This document shows, piece after piece, positions 48,337-57,475 of a stretch of DNA of 64,000 nt (positions are counted from its first letter, which is position 1; each line of letters opens with the position of its first letter). Both the position numbers and the translations under genes were made by a program. Below the pieces are notes generated by a model, which made no database searches, was not told the origin of the DNA, and saw only the letters and a program-made list of their open reading frames with translations. This DNA comes from Qipengyuania oceanensis (lineage in GTDB: Bacteria > Pseudomonadota > Alphaproteobacteria > Sphingomonadales > Sphingomonadaceae): the NCBI RefSeq assembly GCF_009827535.1, contig NZ_WTYN01000001.1, forward strand, positions 186,001 to 250,000. Direction: 5' to 3'.

Positions 48337-49641
48337 TTACATACCCGGATAAACGGGGAAGTCGGCGCAAAGCTCCGAAACCTTGCGGCGCACGGCTTCC
48401 TCGACCTGGGCATCGCCTTCGGCCCCGTTCTTCGACAGGCCTTCGGCCACTTCGGCGATCAGCGCGCCGACCTTGCGGAATTCCTCCGTGCCGAAACCGC
48501 GCGTGGTGCCTGCCGGCGTGCCGAGGCGAATGCCGCTGGTCACAAACGGGCTGCGCGTGTCGTAGGGAATGCCGTTCTTGTTGCAGGTGAGCCATGCGCG
48601 GTCGAGACCGGCCTCTGCGGCCTTGCCGGTCACGTCCTTGGCCGTGAGGTCCACCAGCATCGAATGGTTGTCGGTGCCACCGGACACGATCCTGAGGCCG
48701 TTTTCCTCCAGGCTCGCAGCGAGCGCGCGAGCATTGGCGACCACCGCCTTGGCATAGTCCTTGAACTCGGGGCGCAGCGCCTCGCCGAACGCGACCGCCT
48801 TGGCTGCGACGACATGCATCAACGGGCCGCCCTGCATGCCGGGGAACACCGCCATGTTGATCGGCTTGGTCAGCTCCTCGTCGTTCCACAGGATCACGCC
48901 CGAACGCGGACCGCGCAGGCTCTTGTGCGTCGTGGTCGTGACGACGTGGGCGTGCGGGAAGGGGTTGGGGTGCTCGCCGCCGGCGACGAGGCCGGAGATG
49001 TGGCTCATGTCGACCATCAGATAGGCACCGACCTCGTCCGCGATCTTGCGGAACGCGGCCCAGTCCCACACCCGCGAATAGGCGGTGCCGCCCGCGATGA
49101 TGATCTTCGGATTGTGGGCCTTGGCGATGGCACGGACCTCGTCCATGTCGATGCGCTCGTCTTCCTTGCGCACGCCGTAGGGGACGGGGTTGAACCACTT
49201 GCCGCTCATGTTGACCGGCGACCCATGCGTGAGATGGCCGCCCGAATTGAGGTCGAGGCCCATGAAGGTATCGCCCGGATTGAGCAGCGCGAGGAAGACC
49301 GCCTGGTTCATCTGGCTGCCCGAATTGGGCTGCACATTGGCGAACTGGCAGCCGAACAGCTTTTTCGCGCGCTCGATCGCCAGCGTCTCGACGACGTCCG
49401 CATAGTCACAGCCGCCGTAATAGCGCTTGCCGGGATAACCCTCGGCATACTTGTTGGTGAACACGCTGCCGGTCGCTTCGAGCACTGCACGCGAGGCGAT
49501 GTTCTCGCTTGCGATCAGTTCGATCTTGTCCTGCTGGCGCTTGAGTTCGTTGCGGACCGCGCCGAAGATTTCGGGGTCGGCCTGCTCGAGGCTGTCGGAC
49601 CAGAAGCCGGTCATCGGGCGGGTGAGGGTGTCGGTGCTCAT
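48337..49641 (-). CDS. glyA: Serine hydroxymethyltransferase GlyA
   Basis: GlyA interconverts serine and glycine with tetrahydrofolate, the main source of one-carbon units. The 434-residue PLP enzyme has the cofactor Lys in [16 protein letters not shown], the substrate loop [35 protein letters not shown] and [14 protein letters not shown]. The ATG at 49641 overlaps the rpiB stop by 4 bp. serB, which provides serine, is elsewhere in the window. Confidence 0.97.
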   Translation of the reverse strand: MSTDTLTRPMTGFWSDSLEQADPEIFGAVRNELKRQQDKIELIASENIASRAVLEATGSVFTNKYAEGYPGKRYYGGCDYADVVETLAIERAKKLFGCQFANVQPNSGSQMNQAVFLALLNPGDTFMGLDLNSGGHLTHGSPVNMSGKWFNPVPYGVRKEDERIDMDEVRAIAKAHNPKIIIAGGTAYSRVWDWAAFRKIADEVGAYLMVDMSHISGLVAGGEHPNPFPHAHVVTTTTHKSLRGPRSGVILWNDEELTKPINMAVFPGMQGGPLMHVVAAKAVAFGEALRPEFKDYAKAVVANARALAASLEENGLRIVSGGTDNHSMLVDLTAKDVTGKAAEAGLDRAWLTCNKNGIPYDTRSPFVTSGIRLGTPAGTTRGFGTEEFRKVGALIAEVAEGLSKNGAEGDAQVEEAVRRKVSELCADFPVYPGM

Positions 49642-50102
49642 TGGAAGGGCTCGATCGTGTCGGTGTCGGAGGGAGGGTTGGAAAGCTTGTCGACCCGGCG
49701 CTGGTGGCGGCCACCGGCGAAGTCGGTGTCGAGGAACGAAGCCAGGCAGGCTTTGGCCATGTCGCTACCGGTCAGGCGCGCGCCCATCGCGATGCAATTC
49801 GCATCATTGTGTTCGCGGGCGAGGGCGGCGGACAACGGCTCGGATACGAGCGCGCAGCGCACGCCAGGGTTGCGGTTGACCGAGATTGAAATACCGATGC
49901 CAGACCCGCACAGCGCGACGCCGCGCTCGGCCGTGCCTTCGGCGACCACTGCGGCGAGCTTGTAGCCGTAGTCGGGATAATCGACGCTGTCGGTCGTGTC
50001 GGGGCCGAGATCGGCGACTTCGTGACCCTGTTCGATCAGCCAGTCGCGCAGCTCGGCCTTCAGGTCGATTGCGGCATGGTCGGAAGCGATCGCAATGCGC
50101 AT
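49638..50102 (-). CDS. rpiB: Ribose-5-phosphate isomerase B
   Basis: RpiB converts ribose 5-phosphate to ribulose 5-phosphate in the pentose phosphate pathway. The 154-residue LacA/RpiB-fold protein has [20 protein letters not shown] (phosphate loop), [20 protein letters not shown], and the active-site Cys in [20 protein letters not shown], plus [23 protein letters not shown] at 50102. It is the first gene of the leftward unit and its stop overlaps glyA. Confidence 0.95.
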   Translation of the reverse strand: MRIAIASDHAAIDLKAELRDWLIEQGHEVADLGPDTTDSVDYPDYGYKLAAVVAEGTAERGVALCGSGIGISISVNRNPGVRCALVSEPLSAALAREHNDANCIAMGARLTGSDMAKACLASFLDTDFAGGRHQRRVDKLSNPPSDTDTIEPFQ

Positions 50103-50204
50103 GGCACACCTTTGCTGTTGGAGGGTGCCCAGACGAGCGGCAATTCAATGCTCGCGCTCCACGGCGGTACTCCGCCTGTCTCGTCAGTCACGCAAGCGAA
50201 TCGC

Positions 50205-50233
50205 GATATACGGATGCGGGCTTCGACTCGCAA
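50205..50233 (-). promoter_or_regulatory. Probable rpiB-glyA promoter
   Basis: On the minus strand TTGCGA (50233-50228) and TATATC (50210-50205) are 17 bp apart, giving an untranslated leader of about 95 nt before rpiB. The leader includes a small GGCGG-AGTA-CCGCC hairpin. Confidence 0.5.
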
Positions 50234-50248
50234 CCCGGGCGGCGAGGT

Positions 50249-51337
50249 TCATGCCCGCCGGATTGCAGTTTTCGTAAGGTGACGCGCACGCCCCTGCGCC
50301 ATGGCCAAGGCTCCGGCGACATAGAGACAGAACAGCATCCCTTCGAGCGCACCCGTGGCCGCCGCGGTGAGCGGCCCGAAACCGGGATCGCCGATGCCAC
50401 TGCCCAAGGTATCGAGCCGCACGGCGGCTTCCGGAAAGGCGTTCGACAGGCCGACGAGGCTTCCGCCGAGCATGGTTCCCCCGAGCAATGGAATGAGCGC
50501 GCCGGTCGCAGCGCCGATCATCGCTGCAAGTGCGATCCAGCTCTTGCGCTCGCCGGCGAGGGTGCCGGTGCGGGACAGGAACAGGAGCAATCCGATCGCC
50601 GCTCCGAAGCACAGGCCTTCCAGCGCGCCTGTCACGCCCAGGGGCGCGCGCCCGACCAACAGGCCGAAGGCGTCTGTGCTTACGAGATTGCCCAGCCCGC
50701 CGGTCACAAAGCCGCCAATCGCGCCGCCGACAATCGGGCCGTACTGCCTGAGCGCAGCAAAGCGATCCGCGATTTCGATGCCGAGCGCGATGCCCATTGC
50801 CGCAACCGCCGCGATCCCTGCGCAGATGGCGAACATCACCACCAGCAGGGAGACACCCGCGCTTGCTCCGCTGCCGGAGGGCGCCGACGCGGCGAAGGTG
50901 TAGAATACGGCCATCATCGCGCCCGCGAGCGCGCCGCCCAAGGCGGCCATCAGCACTGGGGAAGGCGTATCCACCCGCATGGTCACGGCGCGGTGGCCGA
51001 GCGTTTCTGTCGGTTCGCGCACGTTTTCGACGGGCGCGATGAAGCGATAGCCGTAGCGCGGGACCGTCTCGATGAAGCGCGGGTTCTGGGCCTCGTCGCC
51101 CAGTGCCTGCCGCAGGCTGCGGATCGCCTGGGTCAGTGCCTCGTCGGTGACCGGCACGCCTTTCCAAGCTTCGTTGAGAAAAAGGTCCTTGGTGACCAGT
51201 TCGCCCCGATGGCGAAGGAGCAGCAGAAGCACGTCGAGATAGCGCCCGCCCAGATCGACCGGCTCGCCATTGCGCAGCAGCCGTCGTTCGTGCGGTTCCA
51301 GCACGTAGTCGCCGAAGGACAGTGCCTCGTCCGGCAT
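50249..51337 (-). CDS. Membrane-anchored winged-helix regulator (ToxR/CadC-like)
   Basis: A 362-residue one-component regulator. Residues about 1-100 are an OmpR/PhoB-type DNA-binding winged helix: FGDYVLEPHERRLLRNGEPV, LGGRYLDVLLLLLRHRGELV, and QNPRFIETVPRYGYRFIAPV. There is no receiver domain. From about residue 125 the protein has roughly seven hydrophobic, Gly/Ala-rich helices (for example GIAAVAAMGIALGIEI, GAIGGFVTGGLGNLV). The layout is like ToxR or CadC but with a polytopic rather than single-span anchor. Its probable target is the divergent membrane gene at 51427, across an 89-bp gap. ATG at 51337. Confidence 0.82.
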   Translation of the reverse strand: MPDEALSFGDYVLEPHERRLLRNGEPVDLGGRYLDVLLLLLRHRGELVTKDLFLNEAWKGVPVTDEALTQAIRSLRQALGDEAQNPRFIETVPRYGYRFIAPVENVREPTETLGHRAVTMRVDTPSPVLMAALGGALAGAMMAVFYTFAASAPSGSGASAGVSLLVVMFAICAGIAAVAAMGIALGIEIADRFAALRQYGPIVGGAIGGFVTGGLGNLVSTDAFGLLVGRAPLGVTGALEGLCFGAAIGLLLFLSRTGTLAGERKSWIALAAMIGAATGALIPLLGGTMLGGSLVGLSNAFPEAAVRLDTLGSGIGDPGFGPLTAAATGALEGMLFCLYVAGALAMAQGRARHLTKTAIRRA

Positions 51338-51426
51338 TGCTCAGATATTCCTCATGCGTTGCTCATGGCTTTCACCGCCATCCTAGGCACGCTCCGGCTA
51401 TCGCTCAATGGATGAAGGAATACGAC

Positions 51427-51987
51427 ATGACCGACACGACAAATATTCCGGGCACCACTGCCGACGAAGCGGGGCGCCTCGATGGAGTGCTGCGGATTGC
51501 CGGCTGGGGCACGGCGGGAGTGATGTTCGCGATCCCGGCAATCGCCATGACGCTGACGCACGAGGTCGACTGGGATGCGACCGATTTCGCGGCGTGGGGC
51601 ATCATGCTTCTCACCACCTGCCTGCTGGGAGAGGGCGTGCTGCGCGCGTACCCGAACTGGCCGGCCCGCGCCGGCGCAATCCTGTCAATCGCCGCCGGCT
51701 TCCTGCTCGTGTGGGTCAACCTGGCGGTGGGCTTCATTGGCGACGGGATCAACCAGTACAACGCCGTCTACCTCGCCATGCCGATCGGCGTCGTGGCAGC
51801 AGGAGCACTCGCACGGTTTCGCGCGAACGTCATGCAATGGTTGTTGATAGGCTGCGCCCTGGTCCAGCTGGCGATCCCGGTCGCGGCGAGTGAGAGCGGG
51901 CGGTTCGAATGGATCGCGACGGCCGTATTCTGCGCCTTGTGGCTGGGTGCCGCCGGACTTTTTCGGAAATCACTGGGCTTCCGCTGA
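51427..51987 (+). CDS. Polytopic membrane protein of unknown function
   Basis: A 186-residue membrane protein with five or six hydrophobic segments starting near residue 22 (IAGWGTAGVMFAIPAIAMTL) and ending near WIATAVFCALWLGAAGLF. The short soluble N-terminus reads MTDTTNIPGTTADEAGRLDG. The ATG at 51427 follows GAAGGA by 9 nt. I do not recognise the family. Because it diverges from the membrane-bound winged-helix regulator, control by that protein is likely, perhaps as sensor partner or target. Confidence 0.7.
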   Translation: MTDTTNIPGTTADEAGRLDGVLRIAGWGTAGVMFAIPAIAMTLTHEVDWDATDFAAWGIMLLTTCLLGEGVLRAYPNWPARAGAILSIAAGFLLVWVNLAVGFIGDGINQYNAVYLAMPIGVVAAGALARFRANVMQWLLIGCALVQLAIPVAASESGRFEWIATAVFCALWLGAAGLFRKSLGFR

Positions 51988-52022
51988 GACAGGCGATCGC
52001 AGGGTGGTCGCCAGCATCAGAA

Positions 52023-52050
52023 AGCCCCGGCATCCGAAGATGTCGGGGCT
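52023..52050. terminator. Hairpin, probable terminator
   Basis: AGCCCCGGCATC and GATGTCGGGGCT form a 12-bp stem (one G-U pair) with the loop CGAA. On the minus strand it is followed by TTTCT, so it may end the dnaG-rpoD transcript, about 100 nt after the rpoD stop; on the plus strand no T tract follows. Confidence 0.55.
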
Positions 52051-52152
52051 CGTGAAGATAGCTCCACAAGGAAGCTACATCATAACCAGATGATTTTTAC
52101 ATCGTCTGATACATTAGCAATGTTCGGGCCCTCGATCGCTTCCCGAGAAAGA

Positions 52153-54165
52153 TCACTGGTCGAGGAAGCTGCGCATCTTGCGGCTGCGCGACGGGTGCTT
52201 GAGTTTCCTCAGCGCCTTCGCCTCGATCTGGCGGATACGTTCGCGGGTGACCGAGAACTGCTGGCCGACTTCTTCCAGCGTGTGATCGGTATTCATGCCG
52301 ATGCCGAAGCGCATGCGGAGCACGCGCTCCTCGCGCGGCGTTAGCGAGGCAAGAACACGGGTGACCGTTTCCTTGAGGTTCGACTGGATCGCCGCGTCGA
52401 CCGGGATGACCGCGTTGGGATCCTGGATGAAGTCGCCGAGATGCGAATCTTCCTCGTCGCCGATCGGCGTTTCGAGACTGATCGGCTCCTTGGCGATCTT
52501 CATCACCCGGCGAACCTTTTCGAGCGGCATGGAGAGTCGAGCGGCCATTTCTTCCGGCGTCGGCTCGCGGCCTTCTTCGTGGAGGAACTGGCGGCTGGTG
52601 CGCACGAGCTTGTTGATCGTCTCGATCATGTGGACCGGGATACGGATCGTGCGGGCCTGGTCGGCGATCGAACGCGTGATCGCCTGCCTGATCCACCATG
52701 TCGCATAGGTCGAGAACTTGTAGCCGCGGCGGTACTCGAACTTGTCGACGGCCTTCATCAGGCCGATATTGCCTTCCTGGATCAGGTCGAGGAACTGCAA
52801 CCCGCGGTTGGTGTATTTCTTGGCGATGGAGATAACGAGGCGCAGGTTCGCCTCGACCATTTCCTTCTTCGCGATGCGCGCCTCGCGCTCCGCTTTCTGC
52901 ACCATGTTCACGATGCGGCGGAACTCGTTGAGGCTCATGCCGGTGGCCGCGGCGATGTCCGCGATCTCCGAGCGGATACGCTCGATCGCATCGGCTTCCT
53001 TCTCGGCGAAGGCGGCCCACTTCTTGTCCTTCTTCGACGCGTCCTTGATCCAGGTGTCGTCGAGTTCGTTGCCGATGTAGATGTCGAGGAACTCGCCGCG
53101 CTTCACCTTGTGGCGTTCGGCAAGGCGAAGCATCTGCCCGCCAAGCGCGGTCAGGCGGCGGTTGAAGGCATAGAGATTGTCGACCAAGAACTCGATCTTG
53201 GTCGCGTGGAACTGCATGCTCTCGACCTCGGCCGTGAGTTCCTCGCGCAGCTTTTCGTATTTCTTTTCCTTGGCGGCGGGGAAATCGTCGCCTCGGCCGA
53301 GCACGTCGACGCGCTCTTCCTGGATCTTCTCGAAAGTCTTGAACAGCTTGGTGATGCGCGCGAACCGTTCGAGCGCCTCGGGCTTCAGCGTCGCTTCCAT
53401 TTGGGCGAGCGAGAGGGTGTTGTCTTCCTCGTCGTCTTCGTCCTTCTTGGAGGACGAGCCTTCCTCGCCATCCTCGTCGTCGGAATCGCTTTCCTCCTCG
53501 ACTTCATCGTCGTCGTCGCGGATCGAGGGACCGGCGGTCTCTTCGGAAATCTCGCCGTCGTCGTCGTCTTCCGCGTCGTCGGTCATCTTGTCCGGCGGCG
53601 GTTCCTTCGACAGCATGGCGTCGAGATCGAGGATCTCGCGCAGCTGCATCTCCTCCGCATTGAGCGCTTCGGACCACTGGATGATCGCGTGGAAGGTGAT
53701 CGGGCTTTCGCACAGCCCCATGATCATCATGTCGCGGCCGGCCTCGATGCGCTTGGCGATCGCGATCTCGCCTTCGCGGCTGAGCAGTTCGACCGCGCCC
53801 ATCTCGCGCAGGTACATCCGCACCGGATCGTCGGTCCGGTCGACGGTTTCCTTCTTCTTGGCAGGCGCGGCGGCAGCCGTCTTGGTGCTCTTGGACGGAG
53901 CGGCGCTGATCTCTTCGACTTCGTCGGAGCTCTCGGCTTCGCCTTCCTCGTCGTTCTCGACGATCTGGACACCCATCTCGGACAGCGCCGTCTGGATGTC
54001 CTCGATCTGGTCGCTGCCGAGATCCTGCGGCAGGGCCTCGTTCAGCTCATCATAGGTGACGTAGCCCTTTTTCTTGGCCTTGGAGATGAGCTTCTTCACC
54101 GACGCCTCGTTGAGGTCGATCAGGGGAGCGTCTTCCTTTTCCGTTGCCTTCGACTTGGTGGCCAT
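52153..54165 (-). CDS. rpoD: RNA polymerase primary sigma factor RpoD
   Basis: The housekeeping sigma-70. The 670-residue protein has region 1.1 (residues about 15-75), region 1.2 ([20 protein letters not shown], 112-131), the non-conserved region, 2.1-2.4 ([40 protein letters not shown]), region 3, and 4.2 ([20 protein letters not shown]). The non-conserved region holds a run of almost only Asp, Glu and Ser (residues about 195-249, 53419-53583). ATG at 54165, 9 bp after dnaG. Confidence 0.97.
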   Translation of the reverse strand: MATKSKATEKEDAPLIDLNEASVKKLISKAKKKGYVTYDELNEALPQDLGSDQIEDIQTALSEMGVQIVENDEEGEAESSDEVEEISAAPSKSTKTAAAAPAKKKETVDRTDDPVRMYLREMGAVELLSREGEIAIAKRIEAGRDMMIMGLCESPITFHAIIQWSEALNAEEMQLREILDLDAMLSKEPPPDKMTDDAEDDDDGEISEETAGPSIRDDDDEVEEESDSDDEDGEEGSSSKKDEDDEEDNTLSLAQMEATLKPEALERFARITKLFKTFEKIQEERVDVLGRGDDFPAAKEKKYEKLREELTAEVESMQFHATKIEFLVDNLYAFNRRLTALGGQMLRLAERHKVKRGEFLDIYIGNELDDTWIKDASKKDKKWAAFAEKEADAIERIRSEIADIAAATGMSLNEFRRIVNMVQKAEREARIAKKEMVEANLRLVISIAKKYTNRGLQFLDLIQEGNIGLMKAVDKFEYRRGYKFSTYATWWIRQAITRSIADQARTIRIPVHMIETINKLVRTSRQFLHEEGREPTPEEMAARLSMPLEKVRRVMKIAKEPISLETPIGDEEDSHLGDFIQDPNAVIPVDAAIQSNLKETVTRVLASLTPREERVLRMRFGIGMNTDHTLEEVGQQFSVTRERIRQIEAKALRKLKHPSRSRKMRSFLDQ

Positions 54166-54174
54166 AAATCGAAA

Positions 54175-56061
54175 TCAGTCCATCTGCTGTTCTTCCGCCT
54201 GCCGTTCGGCTTGCGGAGGAGTGGGATCCTGGGGGGCTGCGCGCGCGGCCCGTCTGCTTGCCATCTGCCCGAGTCGGCCCTCAAATTCCAGCTTAAGCTT
54301 GAGCAGTCGTTGCTGCTCGGCGAAAGCGGCTTCCGGGTCGGTCTCGAACCGCGCAGTCGCCGCTTGGAGTGCAGCTTCGAGCGCAGGCCGTTCGACCAGT
54401 AACGACACGGCTTCGGCCAGATCCTCGCGAGCACAATCCGGATCATATCCTTCCTGGAGGAAGGCAAAGCGGGTTTTATCCGGTGGCGCAGGTAGGCCTG
54501 TGAGGCGCGATATGGGCATTTCGCCGGACGGATCAAGCGTTTCCGCGGCATCCAGAGCAAAATCTATCGCTTGTCCGTACCTCGGGTCGTCCGCGGCATA
54601 GCGTGCAAGGGCTTCTGCATGGGCGAGTGCGACATCGGGAAACATCGTGAGGCCGATGGCGACTGCCGCCGCGAGCTCGCCTCGCGCGCCCCCCAAACTG
54701 GCGTTGCGCAGCCGCGAAGCCGTCTCGGGCGAGAGCTTGGCAGGGGCAGGGCGCCAGGAGCCTGCGCTGCGCGGGGTGAACGGGCGCTGTTCGCGCGGCG
54801 GATAGGCGAAGGCGGAGAATTTCTCGAGCAGTTCCCGGCGGTAGAGCGACTTGATGTCCGGGTGCTCGATTGCCTCTGTCTGTTCGATGAGGCGTTGCTT
54901 TAGTCCCGCCTTGTCCTCCGGCGTCTCGAGCGGTGCGGCGTCGCGTTCGAACAGCCACAACGTTTCGATGAGACTGGCCGCATTGTCGAGAAGGGTGTCC
55001 AGCGCTGCGCGTCCGCGCTGCTTGAGCAGGTCGTCGGGATCGAGCCCGGCGGGAAGGCGCACGATCGCCAGCGACTTACCGGGACGCAGCATCGGGAGCG
55101 CACGCGAAATGGCCCGCATCGCCGCCCGCTGGCCGGCATTGTCGCCGTCGAAGCACAGGATCGGCCTGTCGACCATGCGCCACAGCATCTCGATCTGGTT
55201 CTCGGTGAGCGCCGTGCCGAGCGGAGCGACCGCATCGGCAATCCCGGCATCGGCGAGGGCGATCACGTCCATATAGCCCTCGACCACGACCATGCGATCG
55301 CTCTGGCGGCTTGCCGGTCCGGCGCGGTGCAGATTGTAGAGCGTGCGCCCCTTGTCGAAGAGCGGTGTGTCGGGCGAATTCAGGTATTTCGCGACCCCGT
55401 CCCGCGCTTCGAGGATGCGGCCACCGAAGGCGATGACGCGGCCGCGCTGGTCGTGGATCGGCAGCATCAGACGGTCGCGGAAACGATCGTAGGGTGCCTT
55501 GTCGTCGACCGAGATCTGCATGCCGCTTTCGACCAGCATGGCCTCGTCGAACTGCGCCAGCGCGCCCTTGAGTGCGACCTTGCTGTCGGGCGCGTAACCG
55601 AAACCGAACTCGCGGATCGTGCGCCCGGAAAAGCCGCGCGACTTGAGGTAATCCTGAGCGCGCTTTCCCTCGGGAGCGCGCAGTTGCTCCATGAAGAACG
55701 CCTGGCTGGCATCCATCACGTCGACCAGGCTGGCGCGTTTCTCCGCTCTCTGCGCGGCGACCGGATCGGGGGCGGGCACATCCATCCCGGCCTGCTGCGC
55801 CAGTTCCTTCACTGCATCCATGAACTGCAAGCCGCGCTGGTCGGTCATCCAGCGGATGACATCGCCATGAGCGCCGCAGCCGAAGCAGTGGTAGAAGCCC
55901 TTTTCGTCGCTGACGGTGAAACTGGGCGTGTTCTCGTTATGGAACGGGCAGCAGGCCTTCCATTCGCGGCCCGCGCGCTGGAGCTTGGTCGTGCGCATGA
56001 TCACGCTCGAAAGCGTGACGCGTGCGCGCAATTCGTCCAGCCATTGCGGGGAAAGGGCCAT
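54175..56061 (-). CDS. dnaG: DNA primase DnaG
   Basis: DnaG makes RNA primers for DNA replication. The 628-residue protein has the N-terminal CHC2 zinc finger (KACCPFHNENTPSFTV, GFYHCFGCGAHGDVI), the TOPRIM domain (VVVEGYMDVIALADAGIADA, ILCFDGDNAGQRAA) and a helical C-terminal domain for DnaB binding. Its length matches the family. ATG at 56061. It heads the dnaG-rpoD pair, the macromolecular synthesis operon order without rpsU. Confidence 0.97.
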   Translation of the reverse strand: MALSPQWLDELRARVTLSSVIMRTTKLQRAGREWKACCPFHNENTPSFTVSDEKGFYHCFGCGAHGDVIRWMTDQRGLQFMDAVKELAQQAGMDVPAPDPVAAQRAEKRASLVDVMDASQAFFMEQLRAPEGKRAQDYLKSRGFSGRTIREFGFGYAPDSKVALKGALAQFDEAMLVESGMQISVDDKAPYDRFRDRLMLPIHDQRGRVIAFGGRILEARDGVAKYLNSPDTPLFDKGRTLYNLHRAGPASRQSDRMVVVEGYMDVIALADAGIADAVAPLGTALTENQIEMLWRMVDRPILCFDGDNAGQRAAMRAISRALPMLRPGKSLAIVRLPAGLDPDDLLKQRGRAALDTLLDNAASLIETLWLFERDAAPLETPEDKAGLKQRLIEQTEAIEHPDIKSLYRRELLEKFSAFAYPPREQRPFTPRSAGSWRPAPAKLSPETASRLRNASLGGARGELAAAVAIGLTMFPDVALAHAEALARYAADDPRYGQAIDFALDAAETLDPSGEMPISRLTGLPAPPDKTRFAFLQEGYDPDCAREDLAEAVSLLVERPALEAALQAATARFETDPEAAFAEQQRLLKLKLEFEGRLGQMASRRAARAAPQDPTPPQAERQAEEQQMD

Positions 56062-56125
56062 GCCCTAGTGTTGCATTGCGACTCTGGCGCTGTCGAGATG
56101 CCAATCCCCGATCATCTGAAGCTGG

Positions 56126-56863
56126 TCACTGACCCTGCGCCATGCAGGCATTGGTCGCACCGGCAGCTTCGCCCGGGAACGGTCCCTTGGCATTGGCTTC
56201 GGTGTAATTGACCTTGAGCTGGTATGCATCCTGCGGACCTGAAGGCGGGACGGTCGACTTCCAGTAGAAGGTGAGGGGTTCGGCCTGCTCCCACTGGTTG
56301 CCGCCGTCGCCCGCGCTGACCGTCCACACCAGCGCGCCGTTGTCGCAGGAGATGACGACATCCGCCTTGGGACCGATCGCGGCAAGCGCCTCGGCCTTGG
56401 AATAGCCGGCCTCGCCGGTGAAGCCGACGGCCGGGCGCGTCATGCGGAACACTTCCGCGCGTTCCACGTCGGAGGAATCATTGCCGTTTCCGCTGCCGGT
56501 GGTCGGATCGTTGTCCTCGCCCGGATAGACGATGTGGACGTAGGTATAGACCGTTCCTGCAGGCGCATTCGCCGGATCGCAGCTATCCATCCCCGCGGGA
56601 CAGGCGACGTAGCTCGTCATGTCGGCGAAGTTGCCTTCCGCGGTGGAGAACACGGTCTTGGGCTCGGGCCCCTGCGGGCCTGAGATCTTTGCGCCCAGCT
56701 GCAGGTCCATGAAGCTGCCGGCGGCGATGGCGTTGGCCATGGCGACGGCCTCGCCATCGGAATTGGCCTTTTCGAGGTCGGTGGCAGAGGTATCGTCCGC
56801 TTCGCTCGTGCAGGCGCCCAGCGCCAGGGCAATCGTCGCGGCAGCGGCAAACAGCTTCGTCAT
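56126..56863 (-). CDS. Putative lipoprotein of unknown function
   Basis: A 245-residue exported protein. The signal peptide MTKLFAAAATIALALGACTS has a lipobox LGAC with Cys18. The mature part is acidic, with four Cys (CPAGMDSC, SCDNGA, NACMAQ) and a Gly/Asn/Asp-rich loop (PTTGSGNGNDSSD). I do not know the family. The start overlaps the YqeY stop by 4 bp, so it is translated with that gene. Confidence 0.7.
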   Translation of the reverse strand: MTKLFAAAATIALALGACTSEADDTSATDLEKANSDGEAVAMANAIAAGSFMDLQLGAKISGPQGPEPKTVFSTAEGNFADMTSYVACPAGMDSCDPANAPAGTVYTYVHIVYPGEDNDPTTGSGNGNDSSDVERAEVFRMTRPAVGFTGEAGYSKAEALAAIGPKADVVISCDNGALVWTVSAGDGGNQWEQAEPLTFYWKSTVPPSGPQDAYQLKVNYTEANAKGPFPGEAAGATNACMAQGQ

Positions 56864-57312
56864 GTCAAACTCTCCTTTACCAGGGCCGAGGCCCGGCTCA
56901 TGTCGAGTTCAGCGCCATGCCGCGCCTTTAGTTCCGCCATCACGCGGCCCATATCCTTAATGGAATCAGCGCCCAAGGTTGATTTCACGTCCTCGATCGC
57001 GGCGCGCGTTTGCGCTTCGTCCATCTGGCTGGGAAGGAACTCCTCGATAATGGCGAGTTCCTTGCGCTCCTGCTCGGCCAGTTCCTCGCGGCCACCGTCA
57101 ACATACATGGTTATCGACTCGCGCCGCTGCTTGGCCATTTTTTGCAGCACTTCGATCACGAGATCGTCGTCGTTGGCCGGAGCTTTGCCCGTCCGCGCCT
57201 CGATATCGCGGTCCTTGATCTTGGCCGAAACCAGCCGGAGCGCGGCCGTACGCTCCTTGTCGCCGGCCTTCATCGCGGTGATGGTGTGCTGCTTGATGTC
57301 GTCGCGGATCAT
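56860..57312 (-). CDS. GatB/YqeY domain protein
   Basis: A 150-residue free-standing YqeY protein, related to the tail domain of the GatB amidotransferase subunit and able to bind tRNA in that context. It is all-helical: RDDIKQHTITAMKAGDKERT, ALRLVSAKIKDRDIE, LPSQMDEAQTRAAIEDV, and MGRVMAELKARHGAELDMSR. Its own function is unknown. ATG at 57312. It diverges from carA and is coupled to the lipoprotein gene. Confidence 0.9.
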   Translation of the reverse strand: MIRDDIKQHTITAMKAGDKERTAALRLVSAKIKDRDIEARTGKAPANDDDLVIEVLQKMAKQRRESITMYVDGGREELAEQERKELAIIEEFLPSQMDEAQTRAAIEDVKSTLGADSIKDMGRVMAELKARHGAELDMSRASALVKESLT

Positions 57313-57475
57313 GTGTCTCGTCCTGCCTTGGAATGGAATGTTGGCCGCCAGATAGGGATTTTGCCCCGATTAGTCGACATATCCACCGAACCCGTGTTGA
57401 CGGCAGGGGCGGCTGTCCCTAGCGGGTGAGACTTAGCGACATCGCCGGAAAACCCCCTGACTCGGAGCGCCCCTT

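Noticed and set aside
47443-49965. 840-codon open frame on the plus strand
   Set aside because: Antisense to glyA, nrdR and parts of neighbours; the long opening results from high GC and codon bias, not a protein.
52441-54402. 653-codon open frame opposite rpoD and dnaG
   Set aside because: Mirror image of acidic RpoD codons (long Leu/Val/Phe runs); both underlying genes are certain.
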